A stretch of DNA of 64,000 bases from Rathayibacter caricis DSM 15933. Lineage in GTDB: Bacteria > Actinomycetota > Actinomycetes > Actinomycetales > Microbacteriaceae. Positions 28,119 through 35,963 of the stretch are shown here, in pieces; the first letter of the stretch is position 1, and every line of letters starts with the position of its first letter. Below the pieces are notes generated by a model that had not been told where the DNA came from, did no database searches, and saw only the letters and a program-made list of their open reading frames with translations. The translations under genes were made by a program, and so were the position numbers. Location: contig NZ_PZPL01000001.1 in assembly GCF_003044275.1 (NCBI RefSeq), positions 2,604,001 to 2,668,000 on the forward strand, in the 5' to 3' direction.

Positions 28119-28150
28119 GAGGAGGCCCGGGGTTCGCCCCGGGCCTCCTC
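28119..28150 (+). terminator. Strong hairpin terminator of the nusA-infB operon
   Basis: A perfect 14-bp stem (28119-28132 with 28137-28150) closes on a TTCG tetraloop, 12 bases after the infB stop. The tetraloop and full complementarity make it the clearest terminator in the window. The T tract is weak. Confidence 0.85.
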
Positions 28151-28190
28151 CGTCGTTGGGGGGTCCTTCCGGTCGGCCCCGTGGTCGGTC

Positions 28191-28282
28191 GGGACGGCGG
28201 CGTCCTCTTCGCGCGCCCTTCCCGCGCCCTTCGGGCGCCCGCCAGACCCGAGCCGGGCACGCGAAGAGGACGCCGCCGCCCC
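28191..28282 (+). repeat. Structured repeat element, copy A (forward)
   Basis: Outer arms GGCGGCGTCCTCTTCGCG (28196-28213) and its perfect complement (28260-28277) enclose a core at 28217-28254. The core is CCTTCCC, an inner hairpin GCGCCC-TTC-GGGCGC, then CCGCCAGACCCGAGCC. GCCC/GGGC pairs also close the core. The same core recurs in reverse orientation in copy B. No protein-coding potential is credible here. Confidence 0.8.
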
Positions 28283-28376
28283 TCCACTCCGGTGGGCGGC
28301 GCTCCACTCCTCGTGAGTCGACGTGCACCGGGCGAGATCCCTCGGACCAGCAGCGCATCTCCTCCGAACGGAGGAG
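28274..28376 (+). other. Spacer between the two repeat copies, with further hairpins
   Basis: CGCCGCCC (28274-28281) can pair with GGGCGGCG (28294-28301), which would compete with the right outer arm of copy A. CTCCACTCC occurs twice (28282-28290 and 28302-28310). CTCCTCCG-AA-CGGAGGAG forms a hairpin at 28359-28376. No gene is seen. Confidence 0.55.
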
Positions 28377-28380
28377 CGGG

Positions 28381-28463
28381 CGGAACGCCTCGCGACGCCT
28401 CCTGGCTCGGGTCTGGCGGGCGCACCGCAGGTGCGCGGGAAGGAGGCGTCGCGAGGCGTTCCG
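28381..28463 (-). repeat. Structured repeat element, copy B (reverse)
   Basis: The 23-base arm 28381-28403 is the exact reverse complement of 28441-28463. On the minus strand the core (28404-28443) reads CCTTCCC, hairpin GCGCACC-TGC-GGTGCGC, then CCGCCAGACCCGAGCC, identical to copy A outside the hairpin. The hairpin has one extra, fully paired A-T step relative to copy A. The outer arms have a different sequence from those of copy A. Confidence 0.8.
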
Positions 28464-28526
28464 TCTGCGACGTCCCCTCAGAAGCCCGACCGGCAGTCAA
28501 GGCGGGGAGCCGTCTCGCGGCGCGGG

Positions 28527-28559
28527 AGAATAATCAGAGGACGGGCCCGACGGCCCGTC
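28527..28559 (+). promoter_or_regulatory. Candidate promoter and leader hairpin of rbfA
   Basis: GAATAATCAG (28528-28537) is an isolated A/T-rich patch that could be a -10 region. It is followed by GACGGGCC-CGAC-GGCCCGTC (28540-28559), an 8-bp hairpin with the same CGAC loop as the nusA leader. GAAGAGGA then precedes the rbfA ATG. Confidence 0.4.
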
Positions 28560-28581
28560 GAGAGAGAGAAGAGGACCGGCT

Positions 28582-29019
28582 ATGGCAGATCCGGCACGGG
28601 CGAGGAAGCTCGCCGACAGGATCAAGGTGATCGTCGCCAAGCGGCTCGAGCGCGGCATCCGCGACCCGCGGCTCGGCTTCGTCACCATCACGGACGTCCA
28701 GGTGACCGGCGACCTGCAGCACGCCTCGGTGTTCTACACCGTGTACGGCACGGACGAGGAGCGCACGGACTCGGCGGCGGCACTGAAGGCGGCCACGGGC
28801 ATGCTGCGGACCGAGGTGGGCAAGAACATCACGTCGCGCCTGACCCCGTCGCTCGAGTTCATCCTCGACGCGGTCCCCGAGAACGCGAAGCACATCGAGG
28901 ACCTGCTCGCCGCGGCGCGCAACCAGGACTCGCAGGTGCAGACGCTGGCGGCCGGCGCGAGCTACGCCGGCGACGAGGACCCCTACGTCAAGCCGCGGGA
29001 GGACGACGACGAGGACTGA
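28582..29019 (+). CDS. rbfA: Ribosome-binding factor A
   Basis: Product of 145 residues. The sequence ARKLADRIKVIVAKRLERGIRDPRLGFVTITDVQVTGDLQHASVFYTVYG matches the KH-like RbfA fold, and KHIEDLLA lies near the end of the domain. It assists 16S rRNA 5' processing and 30S maturation. It usually follows infB directly; here 475 bp with two structured repeats separate them, and rbfA appears to have its own promoter. The last 37 bases overlap the 3' end of the convergent ribonuclease gene. The acidic tail (KPREDDDED) is common. Confidence 0.93.
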   Translation: MADPARARKLADRIKVIVAKRLERGIRDPRLGFVTITDVQVTGDLQHASVFYTVYGTDEERTDSAAALKAATGMLRTEVGKNITSRLTPSLEFILDAVPENAKHIEDLLAAARNQDSQVQTLAAGASYAGDEDPYVKPREDDDED

Positions 29020-30437
29020 TCCACCGCACGGAGCACCGCGGAGCCCGTGGCGACGTCGACCGATTCCAGGACGACGTCGACACGGGCTCCCGGCGTGAGC
29101 GGGGACTGCACGTCGACCGTGATCTCGGGGTCGAGGAGCTGGACCGAGGAGCGCGTCCGCGCGGTCGTGACGACGACGCCCGAGAACGTCGTGCCCTCGC
29201 GGCCGCGAAGGATCGCGGCCTCGACGACGGCGGTGGCGGCTCGGGACGCGGCTCCGGAGCGGCGGTCCCCGGCCGCCATGAGTGCGGGGATCCCGGGCAG
29301 CGCGTCGCGGAGGCGGCTGGGCAGCTCCTGCTGGCGGCTGATCGCGAGGCAGACGGCCAGGCCGAAGCGGTCGACGAGGCGGCGCAGCGGGGCGGTGACG
29401 TGGGCGTACGGAGCGGCGAGCGCGGCCTGCTGCGGATGCTCCGGCCGTGTGCCGTCGAAGGCGGTGTAGCCGGCGCCGCGGAAGAGCGAGGCGGCCGGGT
29501 GCAGCACGGCGAGCTGTGCCGGGTCGGTCGTGTCGAGGCGGCGGAGGTACGCGCCGTACGGCTCGTCGGCGGGCCACGGCGCGCCGAGCACCTCGGTGCG
29601 CGCTCGGAACGCGGCGACGGTCTCGTCGTCGGCGGGCGGCATGGTGCGCAGGATCCCGACGCCGGCGTCGAGCATCATCGAGGCCGCGGCCATCCCGGTC
29701 AGGAGCGACACCTGCGCGTTCCAGTCCTCGGACTCGAGCGGGGCGCGGCGCTCGACGCGGTAGGCGCCGCCCTCGGCGACGATCTCCTCCTCGGGCAGGG
29801 TGAGGCTCGCTCCGCCCCGCTCGGCCTCGCGGGCGCGGCGCTCCCGGCCGAACCAGGGCAGCAGCGCGATCGAGGGGTGCAGGGTGCCGGAGTCGGCGTC
29901 GTGCTGCACGCCCTCGTAGTCGAGCCGGGCGACGCTGCGTACGAGAGCGCGCTCGAGGCGCACGGAGCGGGGCTCGGCATCCGGGCCGAGCTCCATCGTC
30001 CAGACGAGGGCGCGGCGCCGCTCGTCGGGCAGGAGCGAGGCCGTGCCCTCGGAGAGGACCGCCGGGTGCAGCGGGACGCGGCCGTCGGGCAGGTAGTAGG
30101 TCTGGCTGCGGTGGCGGGTCTCGGCGTCGAGCGCGCCTCCGGGGAGGATCACCGCGGGGACGTCGGCGATCGCGTAGCGGAGGACGGCGGCGGACGGGGA
30201 GCCCTCGAGGTGCACCGCCTGGTCGAGATCGAGGGAGCCGGGCGGATCGATCGTGACGAACGCGACGTGCGTCAGGTCGATCCGGCCCGCATCGTCGGCG
30301 TTCGCGTCGGCGGCCTCCGCCTCGGCCAGCACGTCGGCGGGGAAGCCGCCCGGCAGATCGTTCTCGGCGCGGACCGCGGCCAGCGCGGCGTCGAGCTCGG
30401 AGTCGGGGCGGGGGAGGCGGAGACGACGTCGGGTCAC
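28983..30437 (-). CDS. RNB-domain exoribonuclease (RNase II/R family, short form)
   Basis: Product of 484 residues from GTG. The RNB catalytic block FVTIDPPGSLDLDQAVHLE carries the metal-binding Asp cluster. ADVPAVILPGGALDAETRHRSQTYYLPDGRVPLHP and TAPLRRLVDRFGLAVCLA also match RNase II-type enzymes. No clear cold-shock domains precede the RNB domain, and only a short C-terminal region follows, the form common in actinobacteria. It degrades RNA 3' to 5'. A TAGCGT box (30444-30449) lies six bases before the GTG, suggesting a leaderless message. It ends convergently inside the last codons of rbfA. Confidence 0.87.
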   Translation of the reverse strand: MTRRRLRLPRPDSELDAALAAVRAENDLPGGFPADVLAEAEAADANADDAGRIDLTHVAFVTIDPPGSLDLDQAVHLEGSPSAAVLRYAIADVPAVILPGGALDAETRHRSQTYYLPDGRVPLHPAVLSEGTASLLPDERRRALVWTMELGPDAEPRSVRLERALVRSVARLDYEGVQHDADSGTLHPSIALLPWFGRERRAREAERGGASLTLPEEEIVAEGGAYRVERRAPLESEDWNAQVSLLTGMAAASMMLDAGVGILRTMPPADDETVAAFRARTEVLGAPWPADEPYGAYLRRLDTTDPAQLAVLHPAASLFRGAGYTAFDGTRPEHPQQAALAAPYAHVTAPLRRLVDRFGLAVCLAISRQQELPSRLRDALPGIPALMAAGDRRSGAASRAATAVVEAAILRGREGTTFSGVVVTTARTRSSVQLLDPEITVDVQSPLTPGARVDVVLESVDVATGSAVLRAVDQSSSSSSRGLT

Positions 30438-30477
30438 GGCGCCACGCTACCGGCCTCCTCCGACCCGCTGGAGGCGA

Positions 30478-31356
30478 TCAGGAGTGCGGGAGGAGGTAGC
30501 CCTCGTCCGGGGTCCCCGTGGCGAGGCCGTCGGCCAGCAGGCCGGACAGCGCTCGCTCCAGCTGCTCGGCGTCGGGCCACAGCGAGCTGACCTCGGCCGC
30601 GGTCACCGGCCGGTGGGCCGCCCGGAGCTCCGCGAGCACCAGGCCGCGCACCTGCCGGTCGGAGCCCTCGAACCTCTTCTGCCGCGCCTTGACCGGTCCG
30701 TCGTAGGCCGGGTAGCCCTCGGCGCGCCAGCGGCAGGAGTCGCGGATCGGGCAGACGTCGCAGCGCGGGGAGCGTGCCGTGCAGACGATCGCGCCGAGCT
30801 CCATCATCCCGGCGTTGAAGACCGTGGACTCCTCGACGTCGTCGGGGAGGAGGGCGTCCATCGCCGCGAGGTCGGGCTTCGTGCGGGGCGGCCCCGGCTC
30901 GGCGACGCCGGCGACGGCCCGGGCGATCACCCGGCGCACGTTCGTGTCGACGACCGGAGCCCGGCGCCCGTAGGCGAAGACCGCGATGGCGCGCGCCGTG
31001 TACTCGCCCACTCCGGGGAGGGCGAGGAGGGTGTCGACGTCGTCGGGCACGACGTTGCCGTGCTCGTCGGCGATCGCGACGGCGCAGGCGTGCAGGCGCA
31101 GGGCGCGGCGCGGGTACCCCAGGGACTGCCAGGCGCGGACCGCCTCGCCGGAGGGCACGGCGGCGAGATCGGCGGGCGTGGGCCAGCGGCGCAGCCACTC
31201 CTCGAGTCGCGGGACGACGCGGACGACCGGGGTCTGCTGGAGCATGAACTCGCTGACGAGGGTGCCCCACGCGGGGAAGCCCTCGCGGCGCCACGGCAGG
31301 TCGCGGGCGTCGGAGCGGAACCAGTCGACGATCGCGGGAGCGAAGGCGGCGGGCAT
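30478..31356 (-). CDS. mutY: A/G-specific adenine DNA glycosylase
   Basis: Product of 292 residues from the ATG at 31354-31356; a longer open frame upstream is rejected because MutY homology begins here and a TACGCT box lies six bases before it. Catalytic Glu36 (SEFMLQQT), HhH motif LPGVGEYTARA and Asp137 (VVDTNVRRV) are present, and the [4Fe-4S] cluster ligands are Cys192, Cys199, Cys202 and Cys208 (C-x6-C-x2-C-x5-C). It removes adenine mispaired with 8-oxoguanine. The C-terminal NUDIX-like 8-oxoG recognition domain of E. coli MutY is much reduced. Confidence 0.93.
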   Translation of the reverse strand: MPAAFAPAIVDWFRSDARDLPWRREGFPAWGTLVSEFMLQQTPVVRVVPRLEEWLRRWPTPADLAAVPSGEAVRAWQSLGYPRRALRLHACAVAIADEHGNVVPDDVDTLLALPGVGEYTARAIAVFAYGRRAPVVDTNVRRVIARAVAGVAEPGPPRTKPDLAAMDALLPDDVEESTVFNAGMMELGAIVCTARSPRCDVCPIRDSCRWRAEGYPAYDGPVKARQKRFEGSDRQVRGLVLAELRAAHRPVTAAEVSSLWPDAEQLERALSGLLADGLATGTPDEGYLLPHS

Positions 31357-31362
31357 CCCTCC

Positions 31363-31368
31363 AGCGTA
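31363..31368 (-). promoter_or_regulatory. -10 box TACGCT for mutY
   Basis: On the minus strand TACGCT lies six bases before the mutY ATG. It decides between this ATG and the long upstream open frame. Confidence 0.5.
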
Positions 31369-31380
31369 CGTGCTGCCGCG

Positions 31381-31386
31381 TATCGT
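31381..31386 (+). promoter_or_regulatory. -10 box TATCGT for the kinase-like gene
   Basis: TATCGT is followed by six bases and the ATG at 31393. With the mutY box it forms a compact divergent leaderless promoter pair only 36 bp wide between the two start codons. Confidence 0.5.
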
Positions 31387-31392
31387 GGACGG

Positions 31393-31992
31393 ATGACGAA
31401 GTGGGCTCCGCAGAAGGCCGATGTGCTCGACGCGCTCGCGGCGGAGGTGCTGCACAACTACTCGCGCGGCAGGGTCGCGGTGGCGATCGACGGCGACGAC
31501 CCGGCAGTGTCGTCGGCGTTCGCGGAGGACCTGGCCGCGGCGATCCGCCGGGCCGGCCACGGGGTCTTCGTCGCTCACCTGACCGACTTCCAGCGGCCCC
31601 GCGCGGAGCGCGACGACGTGTCGATCGCCGCGGAGGAGCGCGCCTACCGCCTGCGCTACGACTACGAGCTGCTGCGGCGCGTGCTGCTCGACCCGTTCAA
31701 GCTCGGCGGGAGCACGGGCTTCGTCCTGGCGGCCTTCGACGCCGTGCGGGAGGAGCAGCGGCAGCCGCGCTGGCGGACCGCCGGCCGCGACGCCGTGCTG
31801 CTGGTCGACGGCGAGTTCGCGCTCCGCCCGGAGCTGCGCGGCACGTGGAACCTCAGCATCCGGCTCGACACCCAGGAGCCGCCGGTCGACGCGGCTTACA
31901 GAGCGACCACCGATCCGCGCCGGCTCGCCCCGGTGCTGATCGACATCCGCGACCCGGAGCATCCGCGTCGCGTCTTCGCCGACTCCTGCTGA
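31393..31992 (+). CDS. Uridine-kinase-like protein with a degenerate P-loop
   Basis: Product of 199 residues. The overall pattern fits the actinobacterial uridine kinase-like family: a first strand VAVAIDGDD, then a helix, HLTDFQRPRAERDD, a YDYELLRRVLLDPF block, GRDAVLLVDGEFALRPELRGTWNLSIRLD, and a C-terminal DPRRLAPVLIDIRDPEHPRRVF. The Walker A position reads DGDDPAVSSAF, without the Gly-x-x-Gly-Lys-Ser/Thr needed for phosphate binding. It may therefore be a pseudokinase or bind another ligand. It is transcribed alone, divergently from mutY. Confidence 0.7.
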   Translation: MTKWAPQKADVLDALAAEVLHNYSRGRVAVAIDGDDPAVSSAFAEDLAAAIRRAGHGVFVAHLTDFQRPRAERDDVSIAAEERAYRLRYDYELLRRVLLDPFKLGGSTGFVLAAFDAVREEQRQPRWRTAGRDAVLLVDGEFALRPELRGTWNLSIRLDTQEPPVDAAYRATTDPRRLAPVLIDIRDPEHPRRVFADSC

Positions 31993-32004
31993 GCGGGTCC
32001 GCAC

Positions 32005-33003
32005 TCAGAGGGCGGCGGCGCGACGGACGACCTCGTCGGCACCGAGGAACGCACCGGATCGCTCGACCTCGTGCACGAGGTCGACGAGCAGCTGGTTGAC
32101 CGGTGCCTCGCGGCCGAGTCGGTGGGCCGTGCGCACGACCGCTCCCGCGAGGTGGTCGATCTCGGTCCGCACGCCGCGCCGGACGCTCTGCAGAGTGGAT
32201 CCGGGGTTCGGCACCTCGCCCATGCCCTTGGCCATCCGCCGGGGCAGCAGCTCGACGACCGGCAGCGGTGCCGCGGCGAGCGCTCGGACCGCCGGGTCGG
32301 TCAGCCCCTGCAGGGCTCCGAAGCGGACGCCGGCGGCGAGCCCCGTTCGGGCCGCCTCCTTCATCGCCCGGGCGAGCAGACGGCGCAGGCGCGGATCCGC
32401 GATGGTCGCCTGCACGGACAGCCCGGTGATCGCGGGCAGCGCGTTGACCTCGTTGATCAGGAGCTTGGTCCACTGCGCACCGAGGAAGTCGTCGGTGACC
32501 GCGACGGGCACCGCCTCACCCAGGACGGCGGCGGCCCGGCGGACCTCGTCGTCGGCGGGGCGGCCGGGGACGCCGAGCGTGGTGGTCGCCGGCGCCGTGA
32601 CCGTGACGCGGCCGGGCTCGAGGTGGCTGGCCGCGAAGAGGGCGAGCGCTCCCACGAGCGAGGCGTCGCGGACCTGGCGGGACGCCGCCTGCAGTCCGTC
32701 GAGCCCGTTCTGGACGACCACGATCAGGGTGCCGTCGACCGTGCGGCGGTTCGCGCGGAGGGCGTCCTCGGCGTCCTGCGCCTTGGTGCAGAGGAAGGCG
32801 ACGTCGGGGACCAGGTCGAGGGTCTCGCCGGTCCTGACCCAGGCGGTGTGCTCGCCCCACGCGCCGTCGAGGCGGATGCCCGAGCGGCGGATCGCGGTGA
32901 GGTTCGCGCCGCGCGCGGTCGCCTCGACGTCGTGCCCGGCACGGTCCAGGAGGGCGGCGATCGTTCCACCGACGGCGCCCGTCCCGAGTACTGCGATCCT
33001 CAT
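32005..33003 (-). CDS. panE: 2-dehydropantoate 2-reductase (ketopantoate reductase) family
   Basis: Product of 332 residues. N-terminal Rossmann motif VLGTGAVGGTIAALLDRAGH, CTKAQD, VVVQNGLDG, and later FLGAQWTKLLINEVNALPAITG with catalytic Lys and Asn fit the ApbA/PanE family. It reduces ketopantoate to pantoate with NADPH for coenzyme A synthesis. Members of this family also act on other 2-oxo acids, so the symbol is provisional. A TAGGCT box (33010-33015) lies six bases before the ATG. Pantothenate partners panB and panC are not in the window. Confidence 0.82.
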   Translation of the reverse strand: MRIAVLGTGAVGGTIAALLDRAGHDVEATARGANLTAIRRSGIRLDGAWGEHTAWVRTGETLDLVPDVAFLCTKAQDAEDALRANRRTVDGTLIVVVQNGLDGLQAASRQVRDASLVGALALFAASHLEPGRVTVTAPATTTLGVPGRPADDEVRRAAAVLGEAVPVAVTDDFLGAQWTKLLINEVNALPAITGLSVQATIADPRLRRLLARAMKEAARTGLAAGVRFGALQGLTDPAVRALAAAPLPVVELLPRRMAKGMGEVPNPGSTLQSVRRGVRTEIDHLAGAVVRTAHRLGREAPVNQLLVDLVHEVERSGAFLGADEVVRRAAAL

Positions 33004-33081
33004 CCGACCAGCCTAGGACGGAGCCGACGGGCGGCCGGCCTGCGCGGGGAGCTCCCGATCGGCGCGTGTATCCTCGCACCC

Positions 33082-34023
33082 GTGTTCGCGACCCCCACTC
33101 CTCCGGTGACGGCCCCGAACGGGATCCTCCTGCTGGACAAGCCCGGCGGCATCACCAGCCACGATCTCGTGTCGCGGACCCGGCGCCGCGCCGGGACGCG
33201 CAAGGTCGGGCACGCCGGGACGCTCGATCCCATGGCGACCGGGCTGATGATCCTGGGACTCGGCCCGTCGACCCGACTGCTCACCTACCTCGTCGGACTC
33301 GACAAGCAGTACGAGGCGACGATCCGTCTCGGCGCCTCGACCAGCACCGACGACCGCGAGGGCGAGGTCCTCGAGACGGCCGACGCCGCCGCGGTCGCCG
33401 CGGTCGCCGCGGAGCAGGTCGACGCCGCGGTCTCGGACCTCACCGGAGCGATCGAGCAGGTGCCGAGCTCGGTGAGCGCGATCAAGATCGACGGGCGCCG
33501 CGCCTACGCCCGCGCCCGCGACGGCGAGGAGGTGGTGATCCCCGCGCGACCGGTGACGGTGAGCGCGTTCGACGTGCTCGCGCGCCGCGAGGTCGACGGC
33601 TTCCTCGACCTGGACGTGAGCGTCTCGTGCTCGTCCGGCACCTACATCCGTGCACTCGCCCGCGACCTCGGAGCGGCCCTCGGCGTCGGCGGGCACCTCA
33701 CCGCGCTCCGTCGCAGCGCCGTCGGCCCGTTCTCCGTCGCGCAAGCGGGCGTCATCGACGAGCTCGACGTCGCATCGGCACTCCTGTCGCCGACCGCCGT
33801 GGCCGGCGAGCTGTTCCCCCTCCTCCGCCTGGACGCGCAGGCGTCGGCGGACCTCGCGAACGGCAAGCGGATCCCTGCTCCGGAGTCGCTGCGCGAGTCG
33901 TCGGGCCTCCTCGCCGCGGTCGCCCCGGGGGAGCGGCTGATCGGCCTCGCCGAGCGGCGCGGTGCGGTGCTCAAGAGCGTCGTCAACTTCCCGACCGAGG
34001 ACGTTCGGGCGGTCGCGCCGTGA
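33082..34023 (+). CDS. truB: tRNA pseudouridine(55) synthase
   Basis: Product of 313 residues from GTG. LLLDKPGGITSHDLVSRTRR, VGHAGTLDPMATGLMILGLGPSTRLL (catalytic Asp in the TLDP motif) and SCSSGTYIRALARDLG are diagnostic. TruB makes pseudouridine 55 in the T loop of tRNAs. TATCCT lies seven bases before the GTG; the frame is open much farther upstream but conflicts with the panE coding strand and lacks homology. The gene overlaps the next start by GTGA and leads toward ribF, the common truB-ribF neighbourhood. Confidence 0.93.
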   Translation: MFATPTPPVTAPNGILLLDKPGGITSHDLVSRTRRRAGTRKVGHAGTLDPMATGLMILGLGPSTRLLTYLVGLDKQYEATIRLGASTSTDDREGEVLETADAAAVAAVAAEQVDAAVSDLTGAIEQVPSSVSAIKIDGRRAYARARDGEEVVIPARPVTVSAFDVLARREVDGFLDLDVSVSCSSGTYIRALARDLGAALGVGGHLTALRRSAVGPFSVAQAGVIDELDVASALLSPTAVAGELFPLLRLDAQASADLANGKRIPAPESLRESSGLLAAVAPGERLIGLAERRGAVLKSVVNFPTEDVRAVAP

Positions 34024-34388
34024 TCGAGTGGTTCACGATCGTCCAGGTCGCGGTCGCCGTCGCGGCCGGGCTCCTCTGCCTCATCCTCGGCCTCTTCGGC
34101 CGCCGGCCCTCGGACGTGTCCGTCGGCGCGACCGCGATCGTCGAGCTGCTGCTCATCGTGCAGCTCGCGGTGGCCATCGTGTCGCCGCTCGTCGGCAACG
34201 ACCCCTCCGGCAGCCTGCCGGAGTACTACATCTACCTGATCTCGGCGCTGCTGCTGCCGCTCGCGGCCGGGTTCTGGGCGCTGATCGAGCGCACCCGGTG
34301 GAGCACCGTGATCCTCGGAGTCGTCTGCCTCTCGATCGCGGTCATGGTGTACCGGATGCACCAGATCTGGTTCGTCCAGGTCGCCTGA
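34020..34388 (+). CDS. Small integral membrane protein, four predicted helices
   Basis: Product of 122 residues; the GTG overlaps the truB stop (GTGA), so it is translated with truB. Hydrophobic segments are at about 5-25 (VQVAVAVAAGLLCLILGLF), 38-58, 70-88 and 95-115. No motif identifies a function. The position between truB and ribF is shared with another small membrane protein downstream. Conservation in relatives would be needed to suggest a role. Confidence 0.75.
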   Translation: MIEWFTIVQVAVAVAAGLLCLILGLFGRRPSDVSVGATAIVELLLIVQLAVAIVSPLVGNDPSGSLPEYYIYLISALLLPLAAGFWALIERTRWSTVILGVVCLSIAVMVYRMHQIWFVQVA

Positions 34389-34436
34389 TCCCGCCGGGCC
34401 GGCTCCCGGCTCCGAGCGCCTACCATTGACCCTGCG

Positions 34437-34931
34437 ATGTCCACACACTCCAGCGAGGCCGAGGATCGGGGCGCCTCCACCCCGACTCAGCCGTCCCGAC
34501 CCGTCCGCTCCGCACGCTCGAGGGGGGTCGGCAGCCTCCTCGTGGTCGTCTACGGGATCCTCGCGCTCGCCGCGACCGGCCGCTCGGTGTTCCAGATCAT
34601 CGACCGCTTCGACGAGGCGCCGCTCGCCTTCTCGCTCTCGGCCCTCTCAGCTGTCGTCTACATCCTCGCCACCGTCGCGCTCGTCGCCCGCGGTGCCTTC
34701 TGGCAGCGGGTCGCCTTCGTCACCATCACGTTCGAGCTGGTGGGCGTGCTCGTCGTCGGGGCGATCAGCGTGCTGGCCCCCGAGCTGCTCGGGCTGACGA
34801 GCGTCGATCCCTTCGGCCGCCAGTCCACGGTCTGGTCGGCGTTCGGCGCCGGCTACCTGCTCATCCCGCTCGTCCTGCCCGTGCTCGGGCTCTGGTGGCT
34901 GCGCGTGCAGGGCCGACGGGCGGCGCGGTGA
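34437..34931 (+). CDS. Small integral membrane protein, four predicted helices
   Basis: Product of 164 residues with a hydrophilic 30-residue N terminus. Four hydrophobic segments follow (GSLLVVVYGILALAATG, LSALSAVVYILATVALVA, VAFVTITFELVGVLVVGAI, AGYLLIPLVLPVLGLWWL). A TACCAT box lies ten bases before the ATG. Its stop overlaps the ribF start (TGATG), which indicates coupling to ribF. Function unknown; a link to riboflavin or FAD cannot be claimed from position alone. Confidence 0.75.
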   Translation: MSTHSSEAEDRGASTPTQPSRPVRSARSRGVGSLLVVVYGILALAATGRSVFQIIDRFDEAPLAFSLSALSAVVYILATVALVARGAFWQRVAFVTITFELVGVLVVGAISVLAPELLGLTSVDPFGRQSTVWSAFGAGYLLIPLVLPVLGLWWLRVQGRRAAR

Positions 34932-35863
34932 TGCGGATCGAGACGCGACCGGAGGATCTCGCCGGCATCGGTCCCTCCGCGGTGACGATCGGCAAGTTCG
35001 ACGGCGTCCACTCCGGCCACCGCGCCGTCATCGGCACGCTGCACGAGCGGGCGCGCGAGCGCGGACTCGCCGCCGTCGTCGTGACCTTCGACCGCAATCC
35101 GCTGAGCGTCATCGCCCCCGAGAAGTGCCCGCCCGCACTCGTCGGCAACGAGCAGAAGCTCGAGCTCCTCGCCGGCACCGGAGTGGACGCGACGCTGCTG
35201 CTGACGTTCGACGAGGAGTTCCGCTCGTGGACGCCGCACGAGTTCGTGCAGCGGATCCTGGTGGACGCGCTGGAGGCGCGCGTCGTCCTGGTCGGCTCCG
35301 ACTTCCGCTTCGGGGCGCGCGGCGCCGGCGACATCGACCTCCTCCGGACGCTCGGCGCCGAGCACGGCTTCGAGGTCGAGCTGATCGACGACGTCCGCCC
35401 GGAGCACGGCCGGCGGGTGTCGTCCACCTGGATCCGGGAGCTCCTCGCCGACGGCGACGTGGAGCACGCGACGCGCCTGCTCGGGCACGAGCCGGTCGTC
35501 CGCGGCGTGGTCGTCCACGGGGCGAAGCGGGGGCGCGAGCTGGGCTTCCCGACCGCGAACCTGTCCCCGGAGTCGCAGGGCCTGATCCCGGCCGACGGCG
35601 TGTACGCCGGTCGGCTCACTGTCGAGGAGCGCACCTACCCCGCGGCGATCTCGGTGGGGAGCAACCCGACCTTCGTCGGAGTGCCGCCCAAGCAGGTCGA
35701 GGCGTTCGTGCTCGATCAGACGCTGGATCTCTACGACCGCGTCGTCGACGTGGCCTTCGTGTCGAGGATCCGCGGCATGGTCGCCTACGAGGGCGTCGAG
35801 CCGCTCATCCGCCAGATGAACGACGACGTGAGCCGGGTCCGCGTCGTCCTCGGCGAGTCCTAG
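34931..35863 (+). CDS. ribF: Bifunctional riboflavin kinase/FAD synthetase
   Basis: Product of 310 residues. The N-terminal FAD synthetase domain shows VTIGKFDGVHSGHRAVIGTL (nucleotidyltransferase HxGH-like motif), VVTFDRNP, LVGSDFRFG and SSTWIRELL. The C-terminal riboflavin kinase domain shows KRGRELGFPTANL, ADGVYAGRL, SVGSNPTFVG and EAFVLD. It converts riboflavin to FMN and then FAD. The ATG overlaps the preceding stop. No flavin riboswitch is seen upstream. Confidence 0.95.
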   Translation: MRIETRPEDLAGIGPSAVTIGKFDGVHSGHRAVIGTLHERARERGLAAVVVTFDRNPLSVIAPEKCPPALVGNEQKLELLAGTGVDATLLLTFDEEFRSWTPHEFVQRILVDALEARVVLVGSDFRFGARGAGDIDLLRTLGAEHGFEVELIDDVRPEHGRRVSSTWIRELLADGDVEHATRLLGHEPVVRGVVVHGAKRGRELGFPTANLSPESQGLIPADGVYAGRLTVEERTYPAAISVGSNPTFVGVPPKQVEAFVLDQTLDLYDRVVDVAFVSRIRGMVAYEGVEPLIRQMNDDVSRVRVVLGES

Positions 35864-35950
35864 CCGCGCAGGCACGTCCCGACGGCCTCCGCCGGTCCTA
35901 GCAGCGCAGGACGGACGGCACCAGCGGGGGAGCCTGCCAGGGCATCGGCG

Positions 35951-35956
35951 TACCGT
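35951..35956 (+). promoter_or_regulatory. -10 box TACCGT that fixes the start of the SDR-DUF2867 gene
   Basis: TACCGT overlaps the in-frame GTG at 35955 and lies seven bases before the ATG at 35964. A transcript starting near 35963 could use only the ATG. Confidence 0.5.
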
Positions 35957-35963
35957 GGCCGAC

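Noticed and set aside
25704..28358. Long minus-strand frame opposite infB
   Set aside because: Antisense shadow caused by third-position G/C bias; no domain is readable.
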